Made by a program: the position numbers and the translations under genes. The notes under the pieces are model-generated. The model ran no database searches. It saw only the letters and a program-made list of their open reading frames with translations, and was not told the origin of the DNA. From Methyloglobulus sp. (GTDB taxonomy: Bacteria; Pseudomonadota; Gammaproteobacteria; Methylococcales; Methylomonadaceae), in NCBI GenBank assembly GCA_013140405.1, contig JABFSV010000406.1, positions 1-7,599 on the forward strand: 7,599 nucleotides of DNA, written 5' to 3'. Shown here piece by piece: positions 5,082 to 7,599 of this stretch (position 1 is the stretch's first letter; every line of letters starts with the position of its first letter).

Positions 5082-6992
5082 TTATTTCCCAAAAATCCAC
5101 CTAACATGGTCAATCATATCCTTGACTGAGTTTTCTTTGATGGTCTTAATCAGCTCATCCACTTTGAAAGAATGATGCCGCTCATAAGCCACCCCATGTT
5201 GCGGTGCATCGGCTAAACCTGTCGCCCTGGCATGTTCGACAAAACCTTTGTTCTTCCAGAAAAATGCGCCAGGCATTGTCGTTGGGATAACCAATACGAA
5301 GAATAAAGACCGTCCGAATGCAGCCATGACTAGCATCGAAAACACTAAACCCAATCCGGTTAAATATCCAAACAATCCAGATAATCCAAAGAGTGTAATA
5401 GCCAACGCAATAACTAAATTTAAAGCCAGTAATCCATTTCTAAGCAAGTACGATTTTCCATATTCTGTCACTTGCTGATAGTAAGAAGCTGCACCTTCGT
5501 TATCGGCGGATTGCATGGCGCGAGCGTGGGCAATATGGCCGATACCTTCAAGCGCCAATCCCACTACCGTAATAGTTGCTAAAACACTCAAAAGCGATTC
5601 CATACCAAGACTATCGAGCGGCAAAGAAAGGACACTGACAACCGCAATCAGCAGTGCGCCAAAACTGAGCATAGTGCCAAAAAATGCGCTACCTGTTTGC
5701 CAATGATTCCAGAACGGTCTGGCAGGAATTCGGTATAACTTATACATGTAATACAAGCCGATTGCACCACTAACGACCCCAACGAAAGCAAAGCTATTAG
5801 CAAGGAATTGGATCAGCCCATTATCAAATAAACTAAAAACGGCATAGCCTAACAGCCCAGTGTAAAACATCGAAACACCGGCAATTTCACGGCTAACAGG
5901 CGATAACCTTAGATTATTAAAGCCACGGTAAAAACGGTGTGGTTTACCCAAGTGCATGTTCAGTTTGAATAAGCCCACGGTACTTACTGCAACTATCATA
6001 AAGATTAAAGGGGTGAACGCACCGGAATTTTTTAGCATGGTAATAGCGCCAACATTGAGCCACACACCCAACATCAGCATAGAGAATGCGCCGACTGTAG
6101 CCTGTGTGCACAAGGTAAAAATAACGTGTGCGCTCTCGTGGCTGGTCAGCAGTTTACGCAAATTCCAGTGGCGTTCCCTACCCTGTTTTTCGTCAACGAC
6201 TGGCTTGAATTTACCTTGTTCGTCATCCCGATGATATTTCAAGGGCATGTCGTCGGTGCGAGTCATTTCCCTATGGGTGGTGCGCGTTTGTTGGAAGCGG
6301 ATATTGGGGTGGGTAATATCGGTGGTAGGGAATCCTGGAATTTCGGCTTTAGCCTGGATGCGATTTTCTGGGATGTTTTCGATAACTCCAAAGTCTAAGG
6401 CATTGCCCAAACATGCAGCGACACAAGCGGGTTTCAAGTTAACTTCCAGGCGATCTACGCACATGTTGCATTTGGAAACTTCACCCTTAACGGGGTCGAG
6501 CTGTGGCGCATTGTAAGGACAGACCCAGGTACAGTAACCGCAACCAAAGCAAATATCAGGGTCTTGCAGCACCGCACCGTATTCGGCAAACTTGGTGTAA
6601 GCACGGGTTGGACAGCCCGTTAAACAAACCGGATCATCGCAATGGTTGCACGCCATTGAAATGTTAATGCGCTGATAATCCGGATAAGTGCCACCTTCGA
6701 CAAAGCCAACCGAACGAAAAGCTATGTGTGCAGGTACATCATTTTTTTCGCTGCAAGCAGATTCACAGGCATGGCAACCAATGCAGTTGTCGGCGTTAAA
6801 ATAAAATCCGTGTTGCTTATAACGGTCAGGATTTTCACCAATAGCCGCATCACCGTTGATATTCAGGCTTTTACATCTTAACTCGCTGCCTCCATCGGTC
6901 AATTCAATGTTAAGGTTGTAGCGGTTTTTTTCCTTGCTTTCCGTGTTATTCAGAAAAGCGTATTTTGGTTCATCGTCGCGTACTTCAAACAT
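5082..6992 (-). CDS. Four-cluster ferredoxin fused to DmsC-type membrane anchor
   Basis: This 636-residue protein joins the electron-transfer and membrane-anchor subunits of a DMSO-reductase-family enzyme. After about 65 polar residues, 16 cysteines form four [4Fe-4S] motifs: C70/C73/C76/C80, C115/C118/C123/C127, C148/C151/C154/C158 and C175/C178/C190/C194, as in DmsB. A polar linker (about 205-283) leads to a DmsC-like domain of about eight hydrophobic helices between residues 287 and 567. The final 65 residues are hydrophilic. DmsB and DmsC-type subunits are usually separate. The expected role is passing electrons between membrane quinone and the molybdenum subunit encoded just upstream (7070-7599). 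No signal peptide is visible, so the Fe-S part is cytoplasmic or exported with a Tat partner. Substrate is open: SoeABC-like sulfite oxidation, or reduction of DMSO, polysulfide or another acceptor. Confidence 0.9.
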   Translation of the reverse strand: MFEVRDDEPKYAFLNNTESKEKNRYNLNIELTDGGSELRCKSLNINGDAAIGENPDRYKQHGFYFNADNCIGCHACESACSEKNDVPAHIAFRSVGFVEGGTYPDYQRINISMACNHCDDPVCLTGCPTRAYTKFAEYGAVLQDPDICFGCGYCTWVCPYNAPQLDPVKGEVSKCNMCVDRLEVNLKPACVAACLGNALDFGVIENIPENRIQAKAEIPGFPTTDITHPNIRFQQTRTTHREMTRTDDMPLKYHRDDEQGKFKPVVDEKQGRERHWNLRKLLTSHESAHVIFTLCTQATVGAFSMLMLGVWLNVGAITMLKNSGAFTPLIFMIVAVSTVGLFKLNMHLGKPHRFYRGFNNLRLSPVSREIAGVSMFYTGLLGYAVFSLFDNGLIQFLANSFAFVGVVSGAIGLYYMYKLYRIPARPFWNHWQTGSAFFGTMLSFGALLIAVVSVLSLPLDSLGMESLLSVLATITVVGLALEGIGHIAHARAMQSADNEGAASYYQQVTEYGKSYLLRNGLLALNLVIALAITLFGLSGLFGYLTGLGLVFSMLVMAAFGRSLFFVLVIPTTMPGAFFWKNKGFVEHARATGLADAPQHGVAYERHHSFKVDELIKTIKENSVKDMIDHVRWIFGK

Positions 6993-7003
6993 AATTAATC
7001 CAA

Positions 7004-7065
7004 TGTAGGGTACGCAGCACGTACCATTTTTCTGTCATCGAAAGGTACGCGCTGCGTACCCTACA
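7004..7065. repeat. Palindromic repeat with 22-bp arms
   Basis: The arms at 7004-7025 and 7044-7065 are reverse complements with a single mismatch (position 7019), separated by 18 nt. The core is GTAGGGTACGCAGC. It fills most of the 77-bp gap between the molybdoenzyme gene and the Fe-S/anchor gene, ending 5 bp after the stop codon of the former and starting 12 bp before the start codon of the latter. It is likely a dispersed intergenic repeat; in the shared transcript it would form a strong hairpin that could affect relative expression. Confidence 0.85.
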
Positions 7066-7069
7066 ATTT

Positions 7070-7599
7070 CTAATAAGTCCGAGATTCCTTGCTTAATTGC
7101 GCGGCAAATTCCTGATCTACGTATTCAATATTTACAGCTGATTGCTTAAATGCGGGCTGCCTGGAATGAGGATCCAACAATCCCAACGTCAATCGGTTAA
7201 CGCAATCAAAAAAATGAAACGGAATAAACACCATATTTTTCGGAACCCGATGCGTCAGCATCACCATGACAACTGCATCGCCACGCCGAGAGGTGACACG
7301 TACATAAGATTGATGCTTGATGCCCAATTCTTCTGCTGCATCAGGGCTCATTTCCATGAACGGTATTGGGCTGAATTTGTTGTTGTTCCCGATCTTTCCG
7401 GTTTTGGTGCGGGTATGCCAATGTTCGACCAAGCGACCGGAGTTAAGCCAGAACGGGTATTGCTCATCAGGGACTTCGTTATTGTTGATGAAGGGCAGGG
7501 GAATCAATTTTGCCCTGCCGTCGGGATAACAATAAGTTGCAGGCTTTGTATATAAGCGTTGCGTACCTTTAGCGTCTTGGGTAGCTTGCGCTTCGGTAT
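7070..7599 (-). CDS. Molybdopterin oxidoreductase catalytic subunit, C-terminal part
   Basis: This is the last 176 or so codons of a gene that runs off the right edge of the window; the stop codon is the complement of 7070-7072. The frame stays open to 7599 and reads through the TTG at 7507, so that codon is internal. The visible part is the molydopterin dinucleotide binding domain: YCYPDGRAKLIP, then FWLNSGRLVEHWHTRTKTGK and PIPFMEMSPDAAEELGI, followed by VRVTSRRGDAVV. The pattern LNSGR..HWHT..KTG is shared with assimilatory nitrate reductase, formate dehydrogenase and SoeA-like proteins. The N-terminal Fe-S motif, Tat signal and molybdenum ligand are out of view, so neither substrate nor cell side can be assigned. 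It is 77 bp upstream of the Fe-S/anchor fusion and probably co-transcribed with it. Confidence 0.9.
   Translation of the reverse strand, partial: TEAQATQDAKGTQRLYTKPATYCYPDGRAKLIPLPFINNNEVPDEQYPFWLNSGRLVEHWHTRTKTGKIGNNNKFSPIPFMEMSPDAAEELGIKHQSYVRVTSRRGDAVVMVMLTHRVPKNMVFIPFHFFDCVNRLTLGLLDPHSRQPAFKQSAVNIEYVDQEFAAQLSKESRTY

Noticed and set aside
7505..7507. TTG as the start of the 145-residue molybdoenzyme frame
   Set aside because: The frame continues upstream to the window edge with family-like sequence (YCYPDGRAK), so this codon is internal.

Overview
The window looks like a gammaproteobacterial chromosome of moderate GC. The evidence is a YhaJ-like LysR regulator beside DoxX and pirin genes, a DmsB/DmsC-type molybdoenzyme module, REP-like hairpins, and an IS4-family element whose C-terminal transposase motif is typical of proteobacterial relatives. 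Sulfur-oxidising or methanotrophic gammaproteobacteria are possible hosts, but that is only an impression.

Layout. Positions 6-86 hold a detached 27-codon copy of the 3' end of the lysR gene found at 1928-2821. Then come a pair of 104-bp inverted repeats (89-192 and 384-487) around a 191-bp spacer, an AT-rich gene for a small membrane zinc-ribbon protein (518-1084), and an 803-bp internally deleted IS4-family element with perfect 20-bp terminal inverted repeats (1105-1907). So 87-1927 is accessory DNA flanked by direct copies of the lysR 3' end.

From 1928 to 4891 there is a coherent divergent unit: a LysR regulator on the minus strand, and a doxX-pirin-nitroreductase operon on the plus strand. 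A LysR-type palindrome centred about 64 bp upstream of the inferred doxX transcription start links them. By analogy with E. coli YhaJ, YqjF and YhaK, this is probably a sensor-plus-detoxification unit for quinone-like or nitroaromatic electrophiles.

From 5082 to the window end, on the minus strand, are two subunits of a molybdopterin oxidoreductase: the C-terminal end of the catalytic subunit (7070-7599, cut by the window edge), then a 636-residue fusion of a four-cluster ferredoxin domain to a DmsC-type quinone-interacting membrane anchor. A 22-bp-armed palindrome sits between them. The short convergent gap 4892-5081 holds a REP-like hairpin and a weak terminator candidate.

I see no CRISPR array, tRNA or rRNA. 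The least explained features are the covarying hairpin repeats, the synonymous-only duplication of the lysR 3' end, and the paired 17-nt inverted insertions in the transposase remnant.
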